Source of the DNA: Lachnospiraceae bacterium
GTDB lineage: Bacteria; Bacillota; Clostridia; Lachnospirales; Lachnospiraceae
DNA: 39,281 bases
Reading direction: 5' to 3'
Assembly: GCA_009911505.1 (NCBI GenBank)
Contig: QXXL01000018.1
Coordinates: 1 to 39,281, forward strand
A program made the position numbers and the translations under genes. Below the pieces are notes generated by a model. That model did no database searches and was not told the DNA's origin. It worked only from the letters and a program-made list of their open reading frames with translations. Position 1 is the stretch's first letter. Each line of letters begins with the position of its first letter. This document shows, in pieces, positions 15,646-23,822 of this stretch.

Positions 15646-16092
15646 ATGATATACGGTACCATGGATTTGCAGCAATTTAGAATCGCCCACAGCACAGTGA
15701 TGGAACATTATCAGTTTATAGAGCGGGAACTTGAAGGAATCTATGCCGCTTTAAGCGGGAAAAGCTTCTATGATGGGTTAATGGATGTCGAAACCTTCAG
15801 TATCAGCAAGGTGATCCGAATGGTTCAGGAACAGGAAAAAATTCATGACATAGAAATCATTTCAGATACAGAATATGAAAACTTAAAATCTATCTGCCTG
15901 AGAAGAAACTTTTGGTCACACAACTGCTATACAGGGATGGTTTTTGACAGAAAAACCGGTGGTCCCAAAAAGCAGACAGATATCACCCAATTATATGATG
16001 ACATAAGAAACGCAGAGCAAATGAGAGAGCTTCTATTTGACAGGAAAATCGAACTGTTTCATAATATCAGAGACAAAGGAACCCTCTGGTAA
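15646..16092 (+). CDS. HEPN-like protein, possible ribonuclease toxin
   Basis: A 148-residue all-helical protein with its own strong promoter and a more AT-rich coding sequence than its neighbours. The segment RRNFWSHNCY (residues 86-95) contains R87-N-x3-H92, the R-x4-6-H motif of HEPN-fold ribonucleases, with a tyrosine three residues on, close to the RxxxxHxY of HepT-type proteins. HEPN proteins are common RNA-cleaving toxins and abortive-infection effectors. The start is uncertain: ATG 15646 abuts AAAGGA, while ATG 15661 lies 15 bases from it. No MNT-type nucleotidyltransferase partner lies beside it. The call rests on one short motif and may be wrong. Confidence 0.5.
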   Translation: MIYGTMDLQQFRIAHSTVMEHYQFIERELEGIYAALSGKSFYDGLMDVETFSISKVIRMVQEQEKIHDIEIISDTEYENLKSICLRRNFWSHNCYTGMVFDRKTGGPKKQTDITQLYDDIRNAEQMRELLFDRKIELFHNIRDKGTLW

Positions 16093-16145
16093 TAAACTTC
16101 TTATATAACAGCGTGTGTTTTGCACAAAATCTTGTATCCATCCAT

Positions 16146-16174
16146 TTGACATACGCTATATATTGTGTTAAAAT
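16146..16174 (+). promoter_or_regulatory. promoter of putative RNA copy 1 (upstream of ssb)
   Basis: TTGACA (16146-16151), 17-base spacer, TAAAAT (16169-16174). Twelve consecutive bases of the spacer, CTATATATTGTG, are identical in the promoter at 28801, suggesting a shared regulator-binding site inside the promoter. Confidence 0.8.
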
Positions 16175-16180
16175 ATCCCT

Positions 16181-16289
16181 GTAATTGATTTTTGTGCTTC
16201 CCATCGGGATAGATGCACACGCTGTTTATGATTGAAATGAGTGTCAGAAAAACCATGCCGGTAAGTGGCAGTTTTTTGGCACTTTTTTT
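16181..16289 (+). ncRNA. putative structured RNA, copy 1
   Basis: Predicted transcript of about 109 nt. Hairpin 1 pairs TGTGC (16193-16197) with GCACA (16215-16219) and has an inner TCCC/GGGA stem. A 14-nt block GCACACGCTGTTTA (16215-16228) is identical in the copy at 28836. The 3' hairpin pairs GTGTCAGAAAAA (16241-16252) with TTTTTTGGCAC, has an inner TGCC/GGCA stem, and ends in seven T. It is either a free small RNA or a terminated leader of ssb, whose start is 42 bases further on. I do not recognise it as a named RNA family. Confidence 0.6.
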
Positions 16290-16331
16290 GATGCAACCAA
16301 AAACTTTTTATCAGGAAAGGAGAATGAAACT

Positions 16332-16763
16332 ATGTTTACACAAATCTCACTCATGGGCAGGGTCACAGCCGACCTTGAAATCCAGACCAGCACCAACGGA
16401 ACCGATTACATCCAGTTCAACGTGGCAGTCAACAAAGGCTATGGAGAACAGGAACACGCCAATTTCTACCAGTGTGTCCTGTTCGGGAAAGCTACTGAGC
16501 GGATCAGCAAAGCCGGGGTCAAAAAGGGCAGCCTGCTCTTTATCACGGGCGACCTTGACCTTGTGGAATTCACCCGCAAAGCCGACGGCTCAAAAGGCAT
16601 GATCCCCAAGATCACCGTATACGACTGGAACTATGTCCCGACAGGGAAGCGTGCGGAAGGCAGCAACGCCAATACAGGCAACGGCGCACCTGCACCTGCC
16701 GGCACGGATGACGGATTCATGAACGTGGAAGACTGTGGAGAGAATGGACTGCCGTTCAACTGA
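16332..16763 (+). CDS. ssb: single-stranded DNA-binding protein
   Basis: A 143-residue SSB. The OB fold is visible from MGRVTADLEIQTSTNGTDYI through FNVAVNKGY, NFYQCVLFGKATERI and GSLLFITGDLDLVEF, covering residues 8-110, followed by a Gly/Ala/Asn-rich linker and an acidic tip DCGENGLPFN. The tip ends in Asn after the usual DxLPF, slightly extended. Length is a little under typical chromosomal SSB (about 160-175), as is common for element-borne copies. AAAGGAG precedes ATG 16332. It coats single-stranded DNA during replication, transfer or repair and recruits partners through the tip. It stands directly behind the putative structured RNA and in front of a terminator. Confidence 0.93.
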   Translation: MFTQISLMGRVTADLEIQTSTNGTDYIQFNVAVNKGYGEQEHANFYQCVLFGKATERISKAGVKKGSLLFITGDLDLVEFTRKADGSKGMIPKITVYDWNYVPTGKRAEGSNANTGNGAPAPAGTDDGFMNVEDCGENGLPFN

Positions 16764-16802
16764 TGCTTTGGCACAGCTGGCGGTACAAGAGGAATTGCAG
16801 CG

Positions 16803-16843
16803 GAGGAATAAATCCCCCGGATGTGATTCCTCTTTTTTTATTT
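16803..16843 (+). terminator. terminator after ssb
   Basis: GAGGAAT (16803-16809) pairs with ATTCCTC (16826-16832), with further inner AATCC/GGAT pairing, followed by seven T and a T-rich tract. ssb therefore appears to be transcribed as a single gene. Confidence 0.85.
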
Positions 16844-16869
16844 TACAAGGAAAGGAATGAAAAAACCAA

Positions 16870-17766
16870 ATGAGAAAAAACGTATTTTCCAGCAGCATCA
16901 AGATCCTGATCGTCTCCCTGCTCCTCCTGGCCGTCTTTTTCCAGAAGGAACGCTCCCAGAAGCTGATGGTGCTTGCCGTCATCCTCTGGGTCGCCGTAAT
17001 CTCAGGAATATTCCTGTTCCGGAAGTCAGGGAAGCTGGCAAAGAAATGCAGCGCCTTTTTTGCTTCCTTAAAGCAGGCAGGCAGAACAGCAAAAATCCCT
17101 GCAGAAAAAAAGGCAGAGCCAGTACCGGAAACTGAAACAGAACCGCCTGAACCGGCCACACCTGCAAAGCCTGCACCTGACAGCAGGGAAACGGAGACCA
17201 TGCTGCTCCATATCTCCCTGCGGATCACAGAGAAATTAAAATCCGCCTATCCCCAGTCCGTCTGGCAGTGGAAGGACACGCCCTCCCTGCAGGACATCCT
17301 GGCAGGCGGGACAGTGCGCATCCTGGTGGAGAACATGGACGCCTATACCCATGCGGACATCTCCTTTGACCGCTTCGGGCGCATCCATGTGGAACCCATG
17401 ACCATCGGCACCTTTGCAGAGCCTTCCGGAAACGGCACCAGCGCCGGGCCAAAAACAGATGATGCGGATGCCGCAGAAGAAACGCCCCCGGAGCCTTCCG
17501 TGGTGGATGTAAGGGTATGGTATGAGCTGGTCGGCCAGAAGGTGCTGGAATCACAGATCACCGAGCTGAACGCCAACGGCCATACGAAGCTCACCATCAA
17601 GGAAAACGGGGATATCGTCGTCAACAGGCAGAAAAAGGAGATGCTGAAGGGCACCCTGGACTCCTTCCCGGCAAAGAGCTACTGGGAGGAACTGGTCCTG
17701 CTTCTGGCTGAGGACGAACTGAAGGGAAAGATAACGGGAAACGCCCTGCAGGTCTCATGGACCTAA
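16870..17766 (+). CDS. membrane protein with proline-rich linker, unknown
   Basis: A 298-residue protein with two N-terminal membrane helices (about residues 8-24 and 32-50), a basic patch, a Pro/Glu/Ala-rich linker (77-108) and a C-terminal globular domain (from about 110) rich in strands: SVVDVRVWYELVGQKVLE and KLTIKENGDIVVN. AAGGAAAGGAA precedes the start. It lies 44 bases before the AAA+ ATPase gene and probably forms an operon with it; the membrane anchor could tether the ATPase/VWA machinery. The family is not recognised. Confidence 0.6.
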   Translation: MRKNVFSSSIKILIVSLLLLAVFFQKERSQKLMVLAVILWVAVISGIFLFRKSGKLAKKCSAFFASLKQAGRTAKIPAEKKAEPVPETETEPPEPATPAKPAPDSRETETMLLHISLRITEKLKSAYPQSVWQWKDTPSLQDILAGGTVRILVENMDAYTHADISFDRFGRIHVEPMTIGTFAEPSGNGTSAGPKTDDADAAEETPPEPSVVDVRVWYELVGQKVLESQITELNANGHTKLTIKENGDIVVNRQKKEMLKGTLDSFPAKSYWEELVLLLAEDELKGKITGNALQVSWT

Positions 17767-17809
17767 GACACCCCATATAAGAACACAGAAAAGAAAGGAA
17801 AAATGAACC

Positions 17810-19597
17810 ATGGCAAAATCACCTTTATTCAACAACTGGACCTGGAAGCTCAGCATGCCTGAGCCTTTCGACAAGGTCGCATCAAACGTGAGCACTGCCC
17901 ACTACTCCTCCTACTGCACGGTAGCTGCCAAAAAAGCGACGCTGCACGCCCCTCTCCTTGCGGCAATCCTTGCCTACATGGAGATGGATACCAGCCTGAC
18001 GCCGGGCAGCTCCTCTGAGAGCGCCATCGGCACCCAGGGCGAAAAGACTGTGGCGGAATACCAGAGCCGCACCGGGGAGGTCCATGTGGCAGTGTTCAAC
18101 AAAAAGAACGGAAAGTTCAATGTAGGCCGTTATGAGGACGTCACCGCCTCCCCGAAGGTCTATACCTTAAAGGACGGCGGGAACACCGGGACGGCGCTGT
18201 TCTTCGTGCTGATACCGGAAGCCATGAAGGATGACGAGTTCAGGGAGAACTATGACCTGCTGGGCAGATGCAAAAACGACGGCTATACGGACATGGATGA
18301 GGCGGAAAAAGCAGCCTTCATCCTGTGCGACAACCTTTACCGCAGGATCGAGGGCGCAGACACGCTTCCTACAGCCGGGATCAAGCTGAACATACCCAGC
18401 ACCGGGAACCTCCCCCAGCTCACCGCCGTGAACATATCCAGAAATGCCTATTCCCCCAGCAGCGTGCTTTACGGCACCTTCCGTATCCTTACGGGCACTG
18501 CCGCCCATGCCGCTGCCGTCTCCGTGAACAGGGACGATTTCGTGAAGCATTATCCCCTGTCAGACAGGGTACTCACGCCAAAAGAAGAGCTGATGGTGCC
18601 CCGGATCGAGGACTGGTACGTCATCCCGCCGGAAGTCACCACCATCTGCAGGCATGCCCAGATGACGACGGCAGGCAGCCAGCCCATGCGCAACTTCATG
18701 ATGCGCGGCCCTGCAGGAACCGGAAAGACGGAAGGCGCAAAGGCAGTCGCTGCAGGGTTAGGGCTTCCCTACCTGTACTACACCTGCTCCGCCAATACGG
18801 AAATCTATGATTTTCTCGGACAGATGCTCCCTGAAACAAATGAAAGGCCGCAGGGCAGCACGGAATATCCAACCCTGACAGACATCCAGATGGACCCGCC
18901 CTCGGCCTATAAGAAGCTGACCGGGACCTACGATGAGGCCGTCACGGACGCAGAGGTCTATGACAAGCTGCTGGAAGTGATGGCGCAGGATGCAAAGGAG
19001 CTGATGGCAGACAATGCCTCCGGGCAGCGGTTCCGCTATGTGGAGACACCGCTGATCACGGCGATCAGAAACGGCTACCTGATCGAGATACAGGAGCCCA
19101 CGGTCATCGCGAACCCCGGCGTGCTGGTAGGACTGAACGCCCTGCTGGACCGCTGCGCCAGCGTCACGCTGACGACGGGAGAAGTGATACACAGGCATCC
19201 GGATACCGTGGTGGTGGTAACAACAAACAACAATTATGCGGGCTGCCGGGACATGAACCAGTCCGTCATCTCCAGGATGAACCTGATCATGGACATCGAA
19301 GAGCCTGACGTGGACACCCTGACAGAGCGCGTCATGAACGTGACCGGATGCACGGACAGGTCGGCCGTCTCGGATATGGCCGCCTCCGTACAGGAGATCA
19401 GCGAGCGCTGCCGGGAGACCATGATCAATGACGGGAGCTGCGGCGTGCGGGAGCTCATCAGCTGGGTGCAGTCCTACATGGTCTGCGGGAACGTGCTGGA
19501 AGCCGCAAGATACACAGTGCTCTCCTCCGTCTCCGGCGACCCGGAGAACCGCGCCGACATCCTCTCCTCCTGCCTGGAACAGAAATTTGCCGCATAG
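17810..19597 (+). CDS. MoxR/CobS-like AAA+ ATPase
   Basis: A 595-residue protein. The N-terminal half (1-260) is unrecognised; the AAA+ module follows with Walker A GPAGTGKT at 300-307, a Walker-B-like LIEIQEP near 424, sensor 1 TVVVVTTNNNYAGC near 465-478 and SVISRMNLIMDIEEPD, which carries the arginine-finger position. MoxR/CobS-type ATPases remodel or activate proteins together with a VWA partner, and a VWA gene lies two genes downstream. Length is above the roughly 330 residues of ordinary MoxR because of the extra N-terminal region. Substrate unknown. Cobalt chelatase activity is unlikely, since no cobalamin genes are near. Confidence 0.82.
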   Translation: MAKSPLFNNWTWKLSMPEPFDKVASNVSTAHYSSYCTVAAKKATLHAPLLAAILAYMEMDTSLTPGSSSESAIGTQGEKTVAEYQSRTGEVHVAVFNKKNGKFNVGRYEDVTASPKVYTLKDGGNTGTALFFVLIPEAMKDDEFRENYDLLGRCKNDGYTDMDEAEKAAFILCDNLYRRIEGADTLPTAGIKLNIPSTGNLPQLTAVNISRNAYSPSSVLYGTFRILTGTAAHAAAVSVNRDDFVKHYPLSDRVLTPKEELMVPRIEDWYVIPPEVTTICRHAQMTTAGSQPMRNFMMRGPAGTGKTEGAKAVAAGLGLPYLYYTCSANTEIYDFLGQMLPETNERPQGSTEYPTLTDIQMDPPSAYKKLTGTYDEAVTDAEVYDKLLEVMAQDAKELMADNASGQRFRYVETPLITAIRNGYLIEIQEPTVIANPGVLVGLNALLDRCASVTLTTGEVIHRHPDTVVVVTTNNNYAGCRDMNQSVISRMNLIMDIEEPDVDTLTERVMNVTGCTDRSAVSDMAASVQEISERCRETMINDGSCGVRELISWVQSYMVCGNVLEAARYTVLSSVSGDPENRADILSSCLEQKFAA

Positions 19598-19605
19598 GAG
19601 GGGAC

Positions 19606-19887
19606 ATGCCTATGGACTATCAGAAGGAACAGCAGTTAAAGAGCCGCCTGGCGAGGAACCTGCGGTGCCTGCGCATGTCGCGCAGCCCCTGCCTTTCCCA
19701 GAAGATGCTCGCAAAGAAGCTGGGAGTCACCCAGAAGAGCATCTCACGGTATGAGAATGCCAGATGCCTGCCGCCCGCCCATGTGCTCGTCGCGCTGGCG
19801 GAGGAGTTCGGGCTGGCAACGGATGCGCTCTTCATGGAACGGCTCCCCCATAAATATGAAAAAGAAAGAAGGTATCAAAACGAATGA
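19606..19887 (+). CDS. XRE-family HTH regulator
   Basis: A 93-residue protein with a canonical XRE/Cro helix-turn-helix: LSQKMLAKKLGVTQKSISRY followed by EN, at about residues 30-51, then LVALAEEFGLATDALF. The start may be ATG 19606 or 19612; both follow AGGAGGGG. It is sandwiched between the AAA+ and VWA genes and overlaps the latter by four bases (ATGA), so it is translated with them and may autoregulate the cluster. Confidence 0.85.
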   Translation: MPMDYQKEQQLKSRLARNLRCLRMSRSPCLSQKMLAKKLGVTQKSISRYENARCLPPAHVLVALAEEFGLATDALFMERLPHKYEKERRYQNE

Positions 19888-21959
19888 GGACATCACACAC
19901 AGCGATCCGCAGGAGGATCGCAGACGAAAAAAGCAGGCTGACGGATGAGCAGCTCTTTGCATCCCCGCAGTTCGCGGCATACCTGACGGACATTGCCGAA
20001 GGGACCACCAGCCGCTACCGGCGCAGGAGCAGCGTGCGCACCTACTGGGACGCGCTGCCCCATGCGGACATCGCCCACACGGACAACCGCACCATCACCG
20101 TGAACGCAGGCAACTTCCTGACCAGGAGCTTCCCCACAAGGAGCCTGAAGGCGGACAGCCTGTTAGGGATCGTGGGGCACGAGTGCGGGCACATCCTGTT
20201 CTCGGACTTCACCATGCTGGAAACCTACCACCAGGCGCTGTCCGGCGGCAGGTTCTACCCGCAGGAACCGGAGGACTTGTCTGCGAAACAGGCTAAAAGC
20301 CTGAGAGAGATCGGGGAATTCCTTGTGGAAAAGGATGAGGCGGTGATGAACGCCCTCTCAAGCATCGCACATTCCCTGGTGAACATGATGGAAGACGTCT
20401 ATATCGAAGGCCGCATGTGCGACGCCTTCCCCGGCGGGTTAAAGACGGGCATACTGCTCAACAACCTGCGCTTTGCCGAGGAGATGGATTCCGTCACGGA
20501 AGAGATAGGCCAGCACCACCACGAAGTGTTCATCGTGGCGAACCTGCTGATCCAGTACGCCAAGACCGGCGACATCAACAACCTGGGCGGCTACAAGGGG
20601 CCATACCTTGACACCGTTTACGAATGCATCCCCTATATAGACGATGCAGCCTATGACGACGATGCAAGGGTGCGCTTCGACGCCGCCAACAGGATGCTCC
20701 TCCTTTTATGGCCCTACATGGAAAGCTACATCAGACAGGTACGGGAGGACATCAAGAACCACACCAACAAAGCGGAGACGGAACTGGGGGAACAGCTCGC
20801 TGGCGGCGCACCGCTGCCGGGCGGAAGCGGGAAACCGGTATCCGGCAGGAAAGCAAAGCATGACCCCGGAAGCGACGAGGACGAACGCAGCCAGCTCCAG
20901 CAGGTCCTTGACCATGAGGACGGGCGGATAGAGCTGGAGAAGACCGATGGGATCGGGGAGGACGGCGACGGAGGGACCAGCCGCACCAATGACTATGCCG
21001 GTTCCGGCTATGTGTCACAGGCGGCTGAAGACATGGAGCGCATCATGGCACAGCTTGCGGAGGATGCCGCCTATGCTTCCTATGAGCAGGAGCTTTCAGA
21101 GGAGCTGCAGGCGGAATCGGACAAGATCCGGTACGGCAACGCCCATAAAGGCGTACATGTAAACATCAACCGCATGGCCTATGTCGATCCTTCCTACATG
21201 GAAGCGTACCAGAAAGTCGCGCCTCCGCTCCTTCTGATCTCCAAACGGCTCCAGAAACAGGTCTCACAGATACTCAAGGACTACAGGGAAGGCGGAAAAC
21301 TGGACAACCTTCCCATGGGAAAGCGGATCAACGTGCGCAACGCAGTCCGCAATGACGGGAGGCTGTTCTACAAGCTGAAGCTCCCCAATGACCGGACGGA
21401 CATCGCCGTGGCCATCTTAAATGACGAAAGCGGCTCCATGAGCGGCTCCAACCGCATCACCCATGCCCGCTCCGCCTCCATCATCCTGCACGACTTCTGC
21501 AGGGGGCTTGGCATCCCGGTGGCCATCTACGGCCACACGGAATATCACGATGTGGAGCTTTATGCCTATGCGGAATTCGATTCCATCGACAACAAGGACC
21601 AGTACCGGCTGATGGACATGAGCGCCAGGAGCGGGAACCGTGACGGCGCCGCCCTGCGCTATGTGGCGGAGCGCCTGATGACAAGGCCGGAAGCCATAAG
21701 GCTCCTGATCGTCATCTCGGACGGGCAGCCTGCGGCAGACAATTATTACGGCACGGAGGCAGAGGCAGACCTGCGGGGGATCAAGAAGGAATATACCGCC
21801 AGGGGCATCGAGATGTTCGCAGCCGCCATCGGCAGCGACAAGCCCAACATCCAGCGGATCTACGGGGACGGGTTCCTCGACATCACGAACCTGGAGAAGC
21901 TCCCCGTGAACCTGGGCAGGCTGATCATCCAGAAGGTAAAGAACCAGTACGCCGCCTGA
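19884..21959 (+). CDS. VWA-domain protein with HExxH-type motif (CobT-like)
   Basis: A 691-residue protein. Near the N terminus GHECGHILFSDF (H99, E100, H103) is an HExxH zinc-peptidase-type motif. The middle is helical with an acidic/glycine-rich linker (about 290-370). The C-terminal VWA domain carries the MIDAS sequence NDESGSMSGS near residue 514, with later LLIVISDGQPAADN. The pairing of a MoxR/CobS ATPase with a CobT-like VWA protein is well known as a protein-remodelling couple; the metallopeptidase-like motif adds a possible cleavage function. It is translationally coupled to the XRE gene. Function in this element unknown; a role in maturation, stress or defence is possible. Confidence 0.8.
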   Translation: MRTSHTAIRRRIADEKSRLTDEQLFASPQFAAYLTDIAEGTTSRYRRRSSVRTYWDALPHADIAHTDNRTITVNAGNFLTRSFPTRSLKADSLLGIVGHECGHILFSDFTMLETYHQALSGGRFYPQEPEDLSAKQAKSLREIGEFLVEKDEAVMNALSSIAHSLVNMMEDVYIEGRMCDAFPGGLKTGILLNNLRFAEEMDSVTEEIGQHHHEVFIVANLLIQYAKTGDINNLGGYKGPYLDTVYECIPYIDDAAYDDDARVRFDAANRMLLLLWPYMESYIRQVREDIKNHTNKAETELGEQLAGGAPLPGGSGKPVSGRKAKHDPGSDEDERSQLQQVLDHEDGRIELEKTDGIGEDGDGGTSRTNDYAGSGYVSQAAEDMERIMAQLAEDAAYASYEQELSEELQAESDKIRYGNAHKGVHVNINRMAYVDPSYMEAYQKVAPPLLLISKRLQKQVSQILKDYREGGKLDNLPMGKRINVRNAVRNDGRLFYKLKLPNDRTDIAVAILNDESGSMSGSNRITHARSASIILHDFCRGLGIPVAIYGHTEYHDVELYAYAEFDSIDNKDQYRLMDMSARSGNRDGAALRYVAERLMTRPEAIRLLIVISDGQPAADNYYGTEAEADLRGIKKEYTARGIEMFAAAIGSDKPNIQRIYGDGFLDITNLEKLPVNLGRLIIQKVKNQYAA

Positions 21960-21984
21960 AAAACAACAGAAAGAAGGTATCCAT

Positions 21985-22641
21985 ATGAACATGAATGAAG
22001 ACTACATCTCCAACCAGATCGCTGTCTACAAGAACAGCAGGACGCTGCTGGAATTCCAGGACAAGCTGAAGGTCGCGCCCATCACCTCCTACGCACATAT
22101 CCATGCAGGCGGAGAGACAGGCGCGGACGGAAGGCGGACGCACTCCCTGATCGGCATCCTGATGAAGGACTACTCCAAAGGCACCGGGGACAAGGCCGTC
22201 ACTGTATGCGCCAATATCTCCCCGAAGGAAGCGAAGTTCATCTTAAGCCGCCTGACTGCCGGATTTTCGGAATACACCTTCCAGCAGGACAAGATCTTCG
22301 GCGACAAAGATGAACAGGGCTATGCAAAGGTATCCAAAGTGCGGATCATCCGCGCCACAAAGGACAGCAAAGGCGCAGCCCGGAAGCTCCCATGGTATGT
22401 GGAAGTGGAGAACGGCAAAGGCGTCCCCCAGAAAAATGCCAACGGCGGGACATACATGAAGCCTAATTCCTTTGTCAGTACGGGAAAGGTATATGCCAAC
22501 TTAAGCGACCTTGACCTTTTTGACCTCTTGAGCAGCGTATCCTCCTACATCGACTGCTGGGAACACGCCATTGCTCCGGCGCTCATTACCAAAGCCAAAA
22601 ACGCCGTGGCAGCCAGACAGTCATCCAGGAATGCCGCATAG
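21985..22641 (+). CDS. hypothetical protein of the AAA/VWA cluster
   Basis: A 218-residue soluble protein, unrecognised. It contains a basic central region (YAKVSKVRIIRATKDSKGAA) followed by a beta-rich segment (RKLPWYVEVENGKGVPQKNA) that might bind nucleic acid. The AGAAAGAAGG ribosome site and ATG 21985 follow the VWA gene by 25 bases; a terminator comes directly after, so it ends the operon. It may be a substrate or partner of the ATPase/VWA pair. Confidence 0.6.
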   Translation: MNMNEDYISNQIAVYKNSRTLLEFQDKLKVAPITSYAHIHAGGETGADGRRTHSLIGILMKDYSKGTGDKAVTVCANISPKEAKFILSRLTAGFSEYTFQQDKIFGDKDEQGYAKVSKVRIIRATKDSKGAARKLPWYVEVENGKGVPQKNANGGTYMKPNSFVSTGKVYANLSDLDLFDLLSSVSSYIDCWEHAIAPALITKAKNAVAARQSSRNAA

Positions 22642-22679
22642 TTTGAAAAATAGAATAACCATACAACCATGTTTAAGAA

Positions 22680-22709
22680 GGGAATGCCCGCTGCGGCGTT
22701 CCCTTTTTT
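22680..22709 (+). terminator. terminator after the AAA/VWA operon
   Basis: GGGAA and TTCCC enclose a GCC/GGC inner pairing and are followed by six T. It separates the AAA/VWA operon from the SpoVT-like regulator, whose ribosome site follows immediately. Confidence 0.85.
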
Positions 22710-22727
22710 ATGAAGAAAGGAGACCAC

Positions 22728-23270
22728 ATGAATGAAACAAGAATGTCAGGCATCATCCGCAGGTTCGATGACCTTGGCAGGATCGTGGTGCCGCGTGAGA
22801 TCAGGAAGCTCCTCCAGCTCCATGAGGGGGACGCCATGGAGATCAGCGTGGCCGGAAACAGCATCCGCCTGGACAGGTACCAGCCGCTGCGCTTCCGGGA
22901 AGCACTGTGGGGGCCGTGCCTTACGGCTTTCTGCAGGAACTTCCAGCTTGCCTGCGCCATATGCGACACAGAGCATGTGCTTGCTTCCAGGGTGACGACC
23001 ATCCCGAAGGGACCCATGCTGTCGCAGCCCGCAAAGGACCATATCCGGGCGCTGGAGCCATATTTTTACAGCCCTGGCAGCCAGATTCCCCTGTTGGAGG
23101 ACGGAAGCCACATGATAGATACGCTCTTTCCGGCAGGCACAAAAGAACAGCCCATAGGGGCCGTGGTGCTGCCCCATTACCGCACCGTCACGGATGAGGA
23201 GCGGATATGCGCCCGATTGCTTGCAGACATCTTAACAGAAACCATCATACAGGAGGAGAAAAACATATGA
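22728..23270 (+). CDS. SpoVT/AbrB-like transition-state regulator
   Basis: A 180-residue protein. The N-terminal swapped-hairpin AbrB domain is textbook: GIIRRFDDLGRIVVPREIRK followed by LL and GDAMEISV, residues 7-48. The remaining 125 residues resemble the GAF-like C-terminal domain of SpoVT (178 residues), so overall length agrees. AAAGGAG precedes ATG 22728. Its stop overlaps the start of the next gene, a small sigma factor, by four bases, an arrangement suggesting joint control of sporulation- or stress-phase expression of the element. Confidence 0.82.
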   Translation: MNETRMSGIIRRFDDLGRIVVPREIRKLLQLHEGDAMEISVAGNSIRLDRYQPLRFREALWGPCLTAFCRNFQLACAICDTEHVLASRVTTIPKGPMLSQPAKDHIRALEPYFYSPGSQIPLLEDGSHMIDTLFPAGTKEQPIGAVVLPHYRTVTDEERICARLLADILTETIIQEEKNI

Positions 23271-23803
23271 AAAGATTACATGAACTGACACATCTACAGA
23301 GACAATTTGCGGAGGAACACCAGGACACCGTATTCCGCTTCTTAAGCCATAAAGGTCTTCCCGTTGAAGATTACTATGACATCGTGATCTTCGGGTATCT
23401 CCAGGCGGTGCAGGAATATGATGAGAACCCTGCCCTGTCCCGTTTCCAGTTCAGCACGATTGCATGGACAAAAATGAACGACTGCCTGGGCAAACATTTC
23501 TCTTATGAGAATAAACCGAAGCGCAAGGCTCCTATGGTCAGTATCCATACCTATACAAGTGACGGGCTGGCTCTGGATGAGATCCTGCCTGACCGCAGAA
23601 AGGACTTGCAGGCACAGGCCGCCGACAGGCTGTTTGCAATGGAGGTGCTCTCCTGCCTGACGGAAACGGAACGGCAGATGGTGCATCTAAAAGCCGACGG
23701 ACTGACCTGCAGGGAGATCGCTGAAGTATTTTCCACCACCGTACACAGCATCAACGGGCGGTTCCGCCGCATGAGGATGCGCCTTACGGAAATGGATTTT
23801 TAG
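23267..23803 (+). CDS. small sigma-70-family factor
   Basis: A 178-residue protein: a region-2-like N-terminal half (VEDYYDIVIFGYLQAVQEYD, then RFQFSTIAWTKMNDCLGK) and a region-4-like C terminus with TETERQMVHLKADGLTCREI followed by AEVFSTTVHSINGRFRRMR, a good helix-turn-helix. ATG 23267 lies after AGGAGGAG and overlaps the regulator stop. It is the second such factor in the window; both are short and lack regions 1 and 3. Probably directs transcription of element genes. Confidence 0.75.
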   Translation: MKRLHELTHLQRQFAEEHQDTVFRFLSHKGLPVEDYYDIVIFGYLQAVQEYDENPALSRFQFSTIAWTKMNDCLGKHFSYENKPKRKAPMVSIHTYTSDGLALDEILPDRRKDLQAQAADRLFAMEVLSCLTETERQMVHLKADGLTCREIAEVFSTTVHSINGRFRRMRMRLTEMDF

Positions 23804-23822
23804 GCAGAGGAGGGTTGACAAC

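Noticed and set aside
17810..21959. Cobalamin cobaltochelatase (CobS/CobT)
   Set aside because: Domain arrangement resembles the pair, but no cobalamin genes are near and the VWA protein has an extra HExxH-type motif, so the specific enzyme name was not used.
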